A stretch of 58,171 nucleotides of DNA. It comes from Hymenochaete sp. R1. Taxonomy: Eukaryota; Basidiomycota; Agaricomycetes; Hymenochaetales; Hymenochaetaceae. Below are positions 35,703 to 47,844 of the stretch, one piece after another. The stretch's first letter is position 1, and every line of letters begins with the position of its first letter. The stretch covers positions 1-58,171 of the forward strand of contig JAFREE010000151.1 of the NCBI GenBank assembly GCA_019400425.1. Reading direction: 5' to 3'. Below the pieces are notes generated by a model. It did no database searches and was not told the DNA's origin. It saw only the letters and a program-made list of their open reading frames with translations. Made by a program: the position numbers and the translations under genes.

Positions 35703-36757
35703 AGACGTTGTATAATAGTACAGCCAACAAATTGGATCGCCGACTACTGGCTAAAAATCGATATTGGAGCAAGCGAGGGAATCGGCTACATTGAGGGTCA
35801 CATTGTATTAATAAATAGTCGCTGAGGGTGGGAGGTTACCGCTTTTTCAGTGAAAATATGATGGCAATTCTGCTCAAAAGCGACCCACATAGAACTCGCC
35901 CAGGCCTCTGGATCCACAGCGTGCTCTTGCTTTATTTGTATTTGCCTTAGAATCTCAGATTACTGCTCCAGAATACCTGATAACAGATGCTGATTGGCAC
36001 AAAGATCCAGTATTTCGAAACCGATCCAATGTGAAGGATTTCTGATCTTTGTAAGTGCGATAATATTTTATCGGCAAACGCACTAAACTCAGTGATTCAA
36101 TGCGTCTATGATTCAACATCGTTGAATAGATTGAAAAATTCTGAAACGAGGAGCATCTGATTTATGTCCGGTTATGCACAGAGAGAGAGAGAGAGAGATG
36201 AGGCTGTAGTATGAATTATACACGATGAATGAATGCTCACAGAAAGAATCCACTCCGACATCCCATGTTCAAGCTGCTCGCCCGGCCAGACCGCCACTAG
36301 TACTGACATGGTTGTGTGGCCACTGGCACATTTATTAATAATTGCTTGACGAACAATCAATCGAGTGGGTTTCTGTTTCTTGCCGGTACCGGCTATTCTG
36401 GTATCCGGGGGTCCGCGCGACGTAAGATTGGTCCGAATTCGGCAAAAAATAAAGAAAGAAGTCCGAACTTTGACTGCGTCCCTGGACTCCTCAACGGTCT
36501 GCAGACTGGCCCGTCGATTCTGGTTCCCTATGCTAGAGCTTTCCGAACAGAAGCTTACAATGTCCAATGACCATACGTAAATTACAATCGTACTTCTTGC
36601 ATTTGATGGCGAGCGACTCGGAGTCGGAGTTTCGTTGAAGAAGTAGCGAGGCAAATGATGGCTAGTTCGCACACGTAGCGAGCCTGAGTACACGTAGGTT
36701 GTGCTCTGGTACTTCCAGCGACTAGAACGATAACGACGACTTGTGTTCACAATATTG
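35703..36757. other. Interval between P450 C and P450 D
   Basis: About 1.05 kb of promoter and 3' UTR sequence with a GA microsatellite. No gene or P450 remnant recognised, and no TATA box is obvious close to the P450 D start. Confidence 0.4.
36181..36198 (+). repeat. (GA)9 microsatellite
   Basis: Nine GA units in a row between two P450 paralogues, followed by TGAGG. A simple repeat of no known function here; a shorter GA run also occurs at about 42510. Confidence 0.85.
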
Positions 36758-39074
36758 ATGGCGCCGCTCTCAGCTTTCGAGGTTCTTTCTGTGTCAGGCG
36801 TGGCCTACGTAGTGTGGAGAATCTACCAATCTGCCAATAGGTTTCCTAATCTTCCAGGTCCTCAGAGTGCATCCATCTGGACTGGTGAGGAATTCTGCCC
36901 CTTTCTCTTTGAAAGTACTCCCTGATTTTTTGCCTTTCTTTCCTAGGAAACTTCTCTCAGCTCTTTGCCTCGGATGGGTGGGCATTTCACGATAATCTTG
37001 TCAACGGATTCGGGGGTGTGAGCAAGGTCAGCTTGCTGCTGGGTGTGAGTGAGCCTGACGTCTCGTTTGGAGATATGAGAAGAACGTACGTTGACCCTAC
37101 ACACAGCAAAAGTTCCTCTATGTCTTCGACCCACTTGCTCTGCAATCCATGCTTGGGAAGGACCAGCATCTCTATGATGAGGCAGAATCCTTGCTGTTGT
37201 GAGCAATAACATCTCAAGTCTCTATGTATGACTTACCGCGTTTCAAGGATAAACCATGCATTGTTCGGTGATGGTCTCGGTTCTTCAACAGGTGAGTGTT
37301 AATTCTCATGGCGTTCCCGCATTTGCTTATCCGATGCCGAATTCCCTAGGTGCCTGGCACAAAAAGCAGCGCAAGATGTTACAACCGCTGTTCTCCTTAC
37401 AACATCTACGAAATCTCACCCCGGTGTTTCATCCAATCACCAACGAGGTTAGTGCGCTGAACTATATATCATTCAACGGAGCACTCACCGGATACTTTTC
37501 TCCAGTTGTGCGAATGTCTTGCAAAACAAATCAAAGAGGGACCTACAGTCTTCGACCTGATGAAGTGGTATTCGAGAACATCACTCGAGTTCATCGGACG
37601 AGGCGGCCTTGGTCATTCCTTTGGACGCCTTGATGAAGAGGAAGCGTCTGCCTACAGTAAAGCGATTGAGAGTCTGGTGTGAGTGTTTTTTTAGAGAGAG
37701 GGTCGACTACTGATATTGTATCAGACCACTTATGATGCGGACCTTGGCCCTTCGGGAACTGCTCCCCTACGTATATCACATCGGATCCCCCGAATTTCGG
37801 AGGAAGGTCCTTGATATGCTGCCCATTGGTGTATTGCAGGAGATGAAGGATGTCGTCGATATATTGGACAGCGGATCGCAAGCTATTTATAAAAGCAAGA
37901 AAGATGCACTTGAGAAAGGAGACGAAGGCGTAAAGGCGCTTGTTAGTGAAGGAAAAGATATCCTTAGCGTCCTCTGTAAACCTTTCAATCTTTACTTTTT
38001 CAACGCTTAGCTCAAGCCCCTTTGCAGTGAAGGAAAATATGAATGCCGACGAGAGCGATCGTCTTCCGGAGGCCACCATCATTGGACAAATTAAGTAAGG
38101 TTTAATTTGCATTAGCTTCTTACGACTATAAATCTGAACAATACCTAAAGTACGTTCATTTTTGCAGGCCAGGATACCACATCACACGCTTTGAGTCGCG
38201 TAACGCACCAACTTGCCCTATGCCCAGTCATGCAGAGGAAGTTACGAGAAGAGATCCTTGCTGCCAAATCCGAACGCGGCGGAATGGAATTCGATTATGA
38301 TACGCTCATGGATCTCCCGTATCTCGATGCCGTTTGTAAAGAGACACTTCGACTGCATCCTCCCGCCCCTTTTATTCCCCGCGTGTTCGTACTACATTCG
38401 TAAAATTAGCTGCTCATCGATATGCTTACCGACGATCTTCATGAACAGGGCCAATACCGATACAATTCTGCCTCTGGCGTGGCCGATCCGTTCGACAGAT
38501 AGGAAGACTGATATTAGAGAGATACCTATTCAGAAAGGACAAAGCTTCATCGTCTCTGTCTACGGTGCAAACCGTTGCAAGAAGATATGGGGCGATGATG
38601 CAGAGGAGTGGAAACCAGAACGTTGGTTGAAGCCTTTCCCCGAGTCGGTGACTGACGCGCGCCTTCCTGGAGTTTATTCAGGCTTGTGAGTCTCTTGTAT
38701 TTTTCTCTTTCTGATGGCGAGATACTTATTTGGCTTCGGCTTATAGGATGACCTTCTTTGGCGGTAACCGGGCATGCATGTACGTGTTCCGAACCTTTTG
38801 AGCAGCTGGGCAATCTTCTTAACTTCTTACAGCGGCTTCAAATTCTCCGAGATGGAATTGAGTGAGTGCAATGTCCGATCCTGAAGAAGTGTCATTAGTT
38901 CTGACTGCCTGTGAAGAAATAGTTCTATCCGCGTTGATTGAGAAATTCTCATTCGCCATTGGTCCTGAGATCGTTTGGGACATGGGCTTTGTTACACGGC
39001 CGACTTGCCCCGAAATTGGAGGGAAAGGATCCCAGCTGCCATTGTCTGTGTCTCTGTACGAACCAGAGAAGTAG
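36758..39074 (+). CDS. Cytochrome P450 monooxygenase (paralogue D)
   Basis: The ATG at 36758 gives MAPLSAFEVLSVSGVAYVVW (anchor) and FPNLPGPQSASIWTG; the frame upstream contains no earlier ATG. Spliced landmarks: GNFSQLFASDGWAFHDNLVN, WHKKQRKMLQPLFSLQHLRN, LCECLAKQIKEGPTVFDLMK, IGRGGLGHSFGRLDEEE, I-helix IFAGQDTTSHALSR near 38.18 kb, ETLR in the K-helix, KPERW, heme loop FFGGNRACIG (intron near 38.78 kb), and EKFSFAIGPEIVWDMGFVTR. Ends VSLYEPEK with TAG at 39074. It shares the ASDGWAFHD motif, the LPGP hinge and the TRPTCP end with paralogue C, its nearest relative by eye. No interruption seen. Confidence 0.93.
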
Positions 39075-40090
39075 ACGAGCCAAACTACTTGCAAACGACT
39101 TCGTGTTGGTCTGTAAGGCCCGGGAGGGACCAAGTCTTCGGTGCCCAGCGCTGTTTTTTGTATCGTACGCCCCTTTATCCAATTGAAGATTTTTATGAAA
39201 AATGTACGACCGTCACTCGGCGCATTGTAAACTATGCCAAGAGGCAGTCTATATTTGAAACCGATTATGTACGTCGAGCTTACGATACATTGTGCGCTCG
39301 GAAAAGCGACTGTTAATTTCAAATTGTTTGCACCATGATATTGCACTCATCTTTCTCGGCAGCCCTATCAAAGAGCGCCTACGTGCATCCTCCGCCTTTC
39401 TTCTTTCCGTCTTTCCCCCATTCCCCCCTCTTCATATCGCAGAAGAATGCGATGCTTATCAAGGCCCTTCGTGGAGGATAGCGTGTAATATGCGCGAACA
39501 CTCCTTACACGTGGCTGAACGTGAGTGAATATGAGATACGGTATTTTTTGATAAGTTGACTGACTGCTCAACAGAGGACTTCAGGATATACTTTGAATAT
39601 CCTTTGGTTCTCTAAAACTCGTGATGCTTCGCTGCAACTGGCCGATTCCCGTCGAAGAGTGAGGATCTAATCGAAGCAGTCGGGCTGTATGCAACCGAAA
39701 CACCGGTATACGACCCTCGCCACGGGATATGGATGTACCATTGGATAGTTACTTGGCTCGTTCATCCTTAAATGAGTATGAGGCGCATACACCCGTAAGT
39801 AATTGCGCTTGAATACAAACGCTTATCTGAACCTCCTATCATCAATAATCGCAGCGCTTCTCCGTTCCTTTCGTCGTACCCCCCGTGTTTTCACCATCAT
39901 AAGCATGTGTGTCAAACTTTTCAAAAGAAGCGGCGCATACGAGATTCTTGCTTACAGGAACTAGCATTCGGAACGAGACCGACGAGCTTCGACTTCTATT
40001 CCTACGCGATCGCACCCTCAATCAATTTTCTTATAAAGATAGGTTTATAGATCCAACCGTCTATAACATCTGTTTGCGATTCCCTCTAAG
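39075..40090. other. Interval between P450 D and P450 E
   Basis: About 1.0 kb. It contains the P450 D 3' UTR and the P450 E promoter. Small frames here encode nothing recognisable. Confidence 0.4.
40032..40038 (+). promoter_or_regulatory. Candidate TATA box of P450 E
   Basis: TATAAAG 53 bp upstream of the ATG at 40091; similar placement to the one upstream of P450 C. Confidence 0.42.
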
Positions 40091-42380
40091 ATGGAGCCTA
40101 CTCTCTATGGTGGCTTGACTCTCGCGGTCACTTTGTTGACCGCCTGGCGCATCTACTCGTACCTCACAAAGTACTCGTACATCCCCGGACCCCCGAGTGC
40201 TTCATTTCTCACGGGTGAGAAACGTTGCTGCTAACGTCGTGTCTTCTTCGATCATAACATTCTTCCAGGAAATTTCTTTCATATATTCGTCCCAAATGCT
40301 TGGTCGTATCATGACTATTTGATCAACACTTTTGGTGGCTTGTGCAAGATCAACATGCTTCTAAGCGTGAGTATTGTATTACTGCTCCCTGGTTCAGCTG
40401 TTGAAGCATTCCATGATCAGGAAACACAACTCTTTGTTTCAGACCCACTTGCGATGCATTACATCATATTGAAGGAGCAGCACATCTACGACGAAGTAGA
40501 CTTCTTTTACGCGTAAGTAATGTTTCATTCGAGTCCATCTCTGACTAAGTTTGCATAACAGCTCCAACCATATTATTTTTGGTGACGGTCTCCTCGCAAC
40601 GTCAGGTACCGTTGCAAGCCATCGATGCTCTTCATGCGAATACTAACTCTTCTTGAGGTCCAAGACACAGGAGGCAGCGTAAGATGCTCAACCCTCTGTT
40701 CTCAATGAAACATATGCGAGAAATCCTACCATTTTTCTACCCGATAATGACCGAGGCATGAAAATTTGTTGCCTCGTATGATATTATCGCGCCTGATCCT
40801 GACACTCTTTTCAGATGCAAGATTGTATCACTCGAGAAATCAATGACCAGCCGGCAGTTATCGATATCATGAAATGGCTTTCGAGGACCGCTTTGGAATG
40901 TATTGGTCGGGGTGGTCTCGGGCACTCCTTTGGACAGCTGGATGAAATCGACTCAAATGAATACAGTAATGCTGTCAAGCATCTCACGTGAATAAGCTTC
41001 TTTTTCCTCCTTAATCCTCCCAATATTGACACAGACTACCTGGCCAGTCCTTTACTCTTCCGCCTAAACTTTCAGAGACAATTCTTGCCGTATGTGTCAC
41101 ACATTGGAACACCAGCTTTCCGACGGAAGGCCCTTGACATGTTTGGCTCGAGCACCGCAAAAGAGCTGGCGCATCTTGTCGACACTTTAGACAGCGGATC
41201 GCGGAAGATATACGAAGAGAAGACATATGCGCTAGACAAAGGCGACGAAGGCGCAAAGCAACTTGTGAGCCAAGGAAAGGACATTTTAAGTGCTTTGTGT
41301 AAGTTTTGGACCTCCATTTCATCGCCAGAAGGAATAACTAGTATAATTTCCCAGTGAAGGAGAATATGCGTGCGGCTGAAGGCGAGCGTCTACCTGAAGC
41401 TGAGATCATGGGACAGGTTAAGTGAGTTGCACGTTCTTCAAATCTTGGGTGAAATTGATTCTTATCAACCAATCCTAGCACTTTTGTCTTCGCGGGACAG
41501 GACACAACTTCCCATGCGTTGTGCATGATTTTGCATCAGCTTGTTCTTAATCCCGAGGCCCAGGACACTTTGCGCGATGAGATCATCGCAGCTCGTCAAG
41601 AATGCGAAGGACGAGAGTTCGATTACGATACGTTGATGGGGTTACCGTATCTTGATGCTATCTGCCGTGAAACTCTTCGCGTAAATCCACCAGTCTCGAA
41701 TATGCCTCGCAAGTGAGTTTCCGGTAGACATTCGTTTCTTATCTTTCTCTGACGGCGTGGGCTGCAGGGCAACGAAAGACACTGTTCTGCCTCTGGCCTG
41801 GCCGATCCTAGCTACGGATGGTAAGACTATGATTAGCGAGATTCCCGTCAAAAAAGGTCAGCATTTCATTGTGTCGATACACGGCGCCAACCGCAGCAAA
41901 ACTATCTGGGGAGAAGACGCCGAGGTTTGGAGGCCGGATCGTTGGTTGAAACCGCTACCGAAGACCGTTACAGATGCTCGCCTTCCAGGAGTTTACTCTT
42001 CGATGTAAGCCTCAGAGTTTATATTCTATGGTCTTGAATAAGTAAATGCGGTCATTTTTTTAGGATGACGTTCCTTGGAGGTAGCAGAGCGTGCATGTAT
42101 GTGTTCTACTAACGTATTTCGAAAGTGCGACTAATTCTGCTACCTCGCAGTGGCTTCAAATTCTCGGAAATGGAAGCGAGTGAGTCTTTTTGATTTCACT
42201 CGCAGCGCCTTTGATTAACGCCAAGCTTTTTCAGAGCTCGTTCTGTCGTCGTTGATAGAAAAATTTGTATTCTCCGCCGGGCCCAAAATCACTTGGGAAA
42301 TGAGCGCCATCGCTCGACCAACACTATCGGGAAGCGACATGACGCAAATGCCTTTATTAGTCACGCCGTATAAGCGTTGA
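40091..42380 (+). CDS. Cytochrome P450 monooxygenase (paralogue E)
   Basis: The ATG at 40091 encodes MEPTLYGGLTLAVTLLTAWR, then YSYIPGPPSASFLTG. Spliced landmarks: GNFFHIFVPNAWSYHDYLIN, RHRRQRKMLNPLFSMKHMRE, IGRGGLGHSFGQLDEID, I-helix VFAGQDTTSHALCM near 41.49 kb, ETLR, RPDRW, heme loop FLGGSRACIG (intron near 42.10 kb), and EKFVFSAGPKITWEMSAIAR. The acceptor at about 41047 (CTGGCCAG) rather than the earlier ACACAG restores the frame to PLLFRLNFQRQFLPYV. Its hinge (YIPGP) and the NPLFSMK/RQMRE helix are closer to minus-strand paralogue B than to neighbours C and D. Ends TPYKR, TGA at 42380. Confidence 0.92.
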
Positions 42381-42583
42381 GGATGACCACAATGAACAAA
42401 CGCATTGGCATCTGCTGATAATGCTAGTTAATAAAGAACGTGTAGCCTTGCTTTCGATTTATCACTTTTCTAAACGTATGCAATTATATTTGAGCGCGAT
42501 CCATGAAAAAAGAGAGAGAGAAAACAAGATGTTGATACGAATGAAAGTAAACTGATGTGCTTCTAAAGTTCTACTTCTTTGCA

Positions 42584-43780
42584 TCATGAAGATAATGCAG
42601 CGGATTCTCTATCGACTTTATCAAGCTCTGCGAGAAGCGCATCATCTGACGGTATTCCTGAATCCGTACAAGCCCACAGAGCATCTTCATCACCCTCATC
42701 GACATATTCAATCTCTACGGGCTTATCCTTTACGGCTGGAACCTTCCTCAGTTCTTCAATCATTAGGGATTTTTCTTCCCATAATGCCTTCCAGTCTCTC
42801 TCAGGCAGCGCCGGGAGGCACGCCCCCATGTTTGCTTGGCTGTCCGCACCCTCATTGCCTTCGATACCGACGTGACCGCGTACGTGTACGAAACGTACGC
42901 GCTGTCCTTGGAGGAACTTGTGTTCCAGAAGAGATAGAAGATAACGGATAAGCCACATATTTGAAACGGGAGCGCCGTCTGCTTTGACCCAGCCCCGTTT
43001 TGACCAGGACTGATGCCATTCTTCCAAACCTGAATAGCTCTCAGAAATATCCTATAATTATATGCGATCCAAATGCAAATCGCTCACAGCTAATGGAGTA
43101 CTTTGAGTCCGTCTTGATAATGAGTTTGGATGCGCCAGACGGTAGTTCTTCGAGAACACGAACTATGGCCTAAGTAATGCAATCAATGAGGTAGTGCAGT
43201 GCGGCGTAGCCTTCCGCCGCGTACCACAAGCTCCGCCCTATTATTGGTCTGGTCACCAGGGCACCTTTCAGCGAGGTTTCTTATGAGAAAATTATGAAAA
43301 AGTCAGGATGATGGGGGGAAATGGAATGAAAAATTTCGTACCTCGAGTCGTGATGACCCCACCAGATGCCCACGCCTGCAACGGCATTCATTTTCCCCTT
43401 TCCATTGCCTTTGCAAGCACCATCACAATAGACGATGTCCCAACCACTTTCACTCAAGTCTTCCTTCGAGTCTGGTTTGATAGGAGTTACTGCGGGCGCA
43501 GTAATGCTACTAGAAATGGTCGAAAGCGACTTGGTTTCTCGAGCTTGCTCCTGGACAGTAGGAGCAAGCCCATTCTGCTCAACAAACTCTTCAGCGAGTC
43601 TCAGAGTATTGAGCTTCTTGTATTTCGCGCCAGCGTATCCTTTGACCTGATCTTCGCATTCTCCCCTTTCGTCAAGAAGTTCGTGAGCACAGTACGACGC
43701 GTCGGAAGCGAACTTACCAGGTCGCGTAGACGCCAGGCTTCCGGCCTTTAGCAACAGCATAGAAACCTGCTTTGGCCATT
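42584..43780 (-). CDS. RNH1: Ribonuclease H1
   Basis: Degrades the RNA strand of RNA:DNA hybrids in the nucleus and/or mitochondria. The start at 43780 gives the hybrid-binding domain MAKAGFYAVAKGRKPGVYAT, an intron, then ECEDQVKGYAGAKYKKLNTL. After a linker, the catalytic domain has DIVYCDGACKGNGKGKMNAV (first Asp), DQTNNRAELV (Glu), IIKTDSKYSIS (second Asp) and RFVHVRGHVGIEGNEGADSQ (His loop and last Asp), so the DEDD set is complete. The intron acceptor GACGAAAG is needed to keep the frame in the first domain. A C-terminal extension of about 60 acidic residues follows. Convergent with P450 E, with only about 200 bp between stops. Intact. Confidence 0.92.
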
Positions 43781-44026
43781 TCCGACGAGTTGAAAGGCTC
43801 AAGAGCATATCCTGGCCGCAATAAGAGTTTGAGGAGGCGAAATCCAGCGATGGTGGTGGTATGAAGTCAAGAGTAGCTGCGCCGCAGGTCTCTCCTGAGT
43901 CCTGTTCAATGCGGCTCAGCCTGGCGCCGATCACTGAACCCCGCCCGGGTCATGGCAACTATGTACGGGGAATAAATCCTTTCGCAAGCCCAAGTCGCAC
44001 GCATTTCTTTCTCTTCAACCACTATT

Positions 44027-46717
44027 ATGTTCGATCTTTCCATCCATGCAGGAAGTGACCCTTTCCCATATGCAGCTTTGGCTTTATCGTCTTATATAAA
44101 GAGCGATATTGCCGTCGCAGTGGATTTCGATCGTGATCAATCTGGGTGTATTTTGACTCGGAAGGACGATGGGACGCAGATAGAAGAAAACGAAAGCGTT
44201 GTACGGACTTTGGCAAAAGAGGCGAGGGTGGAGAGCAATAGTACACATGTGCGCCACTGCGCATTCTGTCTTATTGGTATCGGCATTGATATAAGATCTT
44301 TAGGGCGAAGTTTTGGTAGAGTCGGCCAAATCCCTGGCCTCCACTAAGGACTTCTCATCTCTCACTTCATCTTTGGATGCTTTGGATGATCGTCTAGCTC
44401 TAAGAACGTTCTTGGATGGTCATGAGCTGACTGTCGTGGACTGGCTTGTTTGGGGATCAATCAAAGGTGTTCACTCTGTCCGAAATTCTTGCGGGATGAC
44501 TGCTGAAGTTTTCAAGGATCACTCAAGAGTCTCGGAATCATGAAGGGTGGGAAGCACGCCCATCTTCTTCGGTGGTTCATGTATATCGATTCGCTTCCGA
44601 CTACCGTCTCTGCCCTCAGTCAACTGACTGAGGCCAAGTCTCGCATCGTACGTCTCATGGCTTGTGCTTGATAATCTTTTTCGCTGAAATCGTGCGGTAA
44701 AGGCGAAGGTAGAAAAGAGCAAAGGCGCATCTTCATTCTCTCTGGGTCTCGAGCATGCAGAGAACGGCAAAGTCGTCACACGATTCCCTCCTGAACCGAG
44801 CGGGTACTTGCATATCGGTCACTTGAAAGCTGCGATTCTCAACCAATACTTCGCCGAGATGTACAAAGGAAAGCTCATCATCCGCTTTGATGACACAAAT
44901 CCAAGCAAGGAGAAAGAAGAATTTGAAGATTCTATCTTGGAGGATTTGGCGGACCTGAATATCCGTGGGGACACGCTCTCGCATACCTCAGACTACTTTG
45001 ACCAGTTGTACGAATATGCGCTCAAGATGATCAATTCAGAAAAGGCATATGTTGACGATACTGGCCGCGAAACTGTGAGTTCACGGCACATCCTTGATTT
45101 GAATGAAACTCTTAATTACTCGATTTAGATGCAAAAGGAGCGTATGGATGGCATCGAGTCTCGCTGCAGGAACTTGTCAGTGGAAGAGAACCTCAAGCGG
45201 TTTGATTGGATGAAGAGCGGTACCGAGGACGGGCTCAAATGCTGCGTTCGTGCAAAAATCAGCTTCACTGATCCAAATAAGGCGATGCGCGACCCAGTCA
45301 TCTACCGCTGCAACCCAACACCTCACCATCGCACAGGGTACGAAAAATTCATGACTCGCAATTTCTTTTCTAACGTTATTCAAGTGACAAATGGAAAATA
45401 TATCCGACGTATGATTTTGCATGCCCCATCATCGATTCGTATGAAGGCGTAACTCACGCTCTGAGAACGAACGAGTATCGTGACCGCAACCCCCAGTACC
45501 ACTGGATGATTGATGCGCTTGGTCTTCGCAAGGTGAACATTTGGGACTTCAGTCGTGTCAACTTCGTGTATACGTTCCTCTCTAAGCGCAAGCTAAGAGA
45601 CTGTCTCGAACTCGGACTTGCTCGAAGTTGGGATGACCCTCGTTTCCCTACGTTTAGGGGTATGCGCAGGCGTGGGATGACGACAGAGGCTCTCAGACAA
45701 TTCATGCTTCTTCAAGGCCCATCTCAAAACCAAGTATTGTTGGAATGGGATTCTATTTGGACGATAAATAAGAAGATAATTGATCCGATTGCGCCTCGAT
45801 TCTGCGCTATCGCCAAAGATGGACTGTAAGATACATTTCCTATTTTAAGCGTGGTATAGGCTCATGAAAACTTTGATTTTTTGAGGGTCGAGGTCACTAT
45901 CAGGGGCGGACCCGACCCCGCTGAAGAAAAGCTTCTGCCGAAACACAAGAAAAACTCGGATGTAGGGTCGAAGAAGACGATCTTCTCAAGCACAATCTTG
46001 ATTGAGCAGGAAGACGCAAAATCGTTTGACGAAAATGAAGAGGTCAGACGAACTCTGCTCTCTGAGTCAAGCGGAGTTGAACTAAAATATATGCATCGAT
46101 AGATTACTCTTATGGACTGGGGCAATGCCATAATTCGTGCTGTTACCCGGACATCCAGTGGCGATATAACTCACATAGTACTCAACCTTCACCTTGAAGG
46201 AGATTTCAAAGCAACGAAAAAGAAAATCACTTGGCTCGCTAAAGCAACAGACGAACACCCTCTCGTTCAGACTACGTTGCTCGACTACGACTATCTCGTG
46301 ACGAAGCGTAAGCTCGAAAAGGACGACAGCGTCGAGTCAACAAAGAACCCTCAGACGGAGTTTGCAATTGAAGCACTCGCGGACCTGAACGTGCTCGACC
46401 TCAAGCCGAGAGACATCATCCAGTTTGAGCGAAAAGGATACTTCATCCTGGACGCCATCGAGGGCTCAGAGGGCGCGAGACACTTACGCTTCATCCGAAT
46501 CCCAGACGGGCGCGCCGCGGGAATCGCTTTGAAGACACCCGGACCAGCTTCAGGAACCTCCGGAGGGGTGCCTTCAGATTTGGCTTCACCAGCATCTCAC
46601 GGAATCGACTATTCGAGCGTCAACATGTACAAGGTAAATCCAGTGAGCAGGATAGAAGAGATCGAAGCGCCTAAGGGTATGTATGAAGTGAAGAGCGTGT
46701 ATGAGGACAATGTATAA
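44027..46717 (+). CDS. GUS1: Cytosolic glutamyl-tRNA synthetase
   Basis: Class I aminoacyl-tRNA synthetase charging tRNA-Glu. The ATG at 44027 opens a GST-like N-terminal domain ([20 protein letters not shown] ... [16 protein letters not shown]), the part that binds the Arc1/AIMP-type cofactor in yeast. The catalytic domain follows: [20 protein letters not shown] (HIGH motif), [36 protein letters not shown] and [10 protein letters not shown] (KMSKS equivalent), then [20 protein letters not shown] and the anticodon-binding beta-barrels. The C-terminus is [14 protein letters not shown]...VYEDNV. The architecture (N-terminal GST-like, GlnRS-type barrels) is that of eukaryotic cytosolic GluRS. 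About six introns, all GT-AG. Promoter lies within 246 bp of the RNH1 start. Confidence 0.93.
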
Positions 46718-47844
46718 TATAGCTATAATTGCGTTACTGTTGTTTCATTATGACACCATAAACTATCGTCGTCGTTATTGATTTCTCATTTTTGATTTTT
46801 GTAAAAAGCAACATACAAGGCCAAGTACATCACTTGTAATTCAAGAAATTACCTGTCAGGGAATTCGGCACAGCTGCCTCGTTCGGCCTCGTCGCACATA
46901 CATTCGCTTCGTAGGTATTCTATTCATGGTTTTTTTTCGGACATTGTACTCTTTGAAACTTTTCTTCCGTAGTGCCGGCGATCCATCAAGCGACGTTGAT
47001 CATTGGGGTCCATTACCCCGTCCATTTTCTGTCCGGTGCCTCGCTGCGCGTTGTTACGCGTCGCGTCTTCAGTTTTCAACTTCAACCTTTTCTTTCAAGT
47101 CGCCACAAGTGTTTCTCCTCTGATATTCCTGGCCGACGCTCCAACACCCCGGCCTCAGATCCGGGTTTCCTTGTTCACGTTTGACGCCGCGGGCAGTGCT
47201 GAGAGGCCCGCAGCGAAAGTACCGGCGCCGAAGAAAGAATTGCATACTTTGCTATTCCTGCAGCTTTGACATACGTTTTTCACGTTTATATCTCGCTTTT
47301 GAGCAAAGAAACGGGTGAAGATCTTACATTGTAACGGTCGACGGATTCTTTTTCTTTCTTTCAATGAATGGATTTACGACTTGTGTCTATCGGTGCCCCG
47401 TGTTTCAGGAAAGCCGCTCAAGCAACAGCCATGACGGCTCCGAGGGTACTTTTCCTAATCCGTTCTCCGACAACTTCTGCTATTCGAAACTGTGTGCCGA
47501 CTCAGTTCATGTGGCGTGTCTTCTCGTCAGGTAGCAGCAGCCGTCAGATAAGGTGAATTATTTCCGTCTGGTCTTTCGGGGATGGTCTTCTGAACTACAC
47601 TTACACCAAGCGATGTGGCAAAGTACGCCGCACGGTTCTCACGTCCCGGAGAGTACACCATGGTAAATTAAAGCTCAAACGACGAGGCAGTGGGAGGAGG
47701 GGTTTAAAACATGATTCATTCTTTCAACTTCGTGAAGTGACTCGTGTTTTTGTCCCCACTTCGCTCGCCCTCACATACACGTCCTCGAGCCGAAGCCGAG
47801 CTCTCCTCCTGGTTTCGCTCTCCCCTGTACAATTACAAAACGGG
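46718..47844. other. Interval between GluRS and laccase
   Basis: About 1.1 kb. Frames are open in places (46926-47269) but encode no recognisable product. A TTTAAAA about 140 bp before the laccase ATG is a weak core-promoter candidate. Confidence 0.4.

Noticed and set aside
39075..40090. A degenerate sixth P450 between paralogues D and E
   Set aside because: No P450 motif (heme loop, I-helix, hinge) is found in this interval on either strand.
43308..43751. 147-codon plus-strand ORF
   Set aside because: Antisense to RNase H1 exons containing the catalytic residues.
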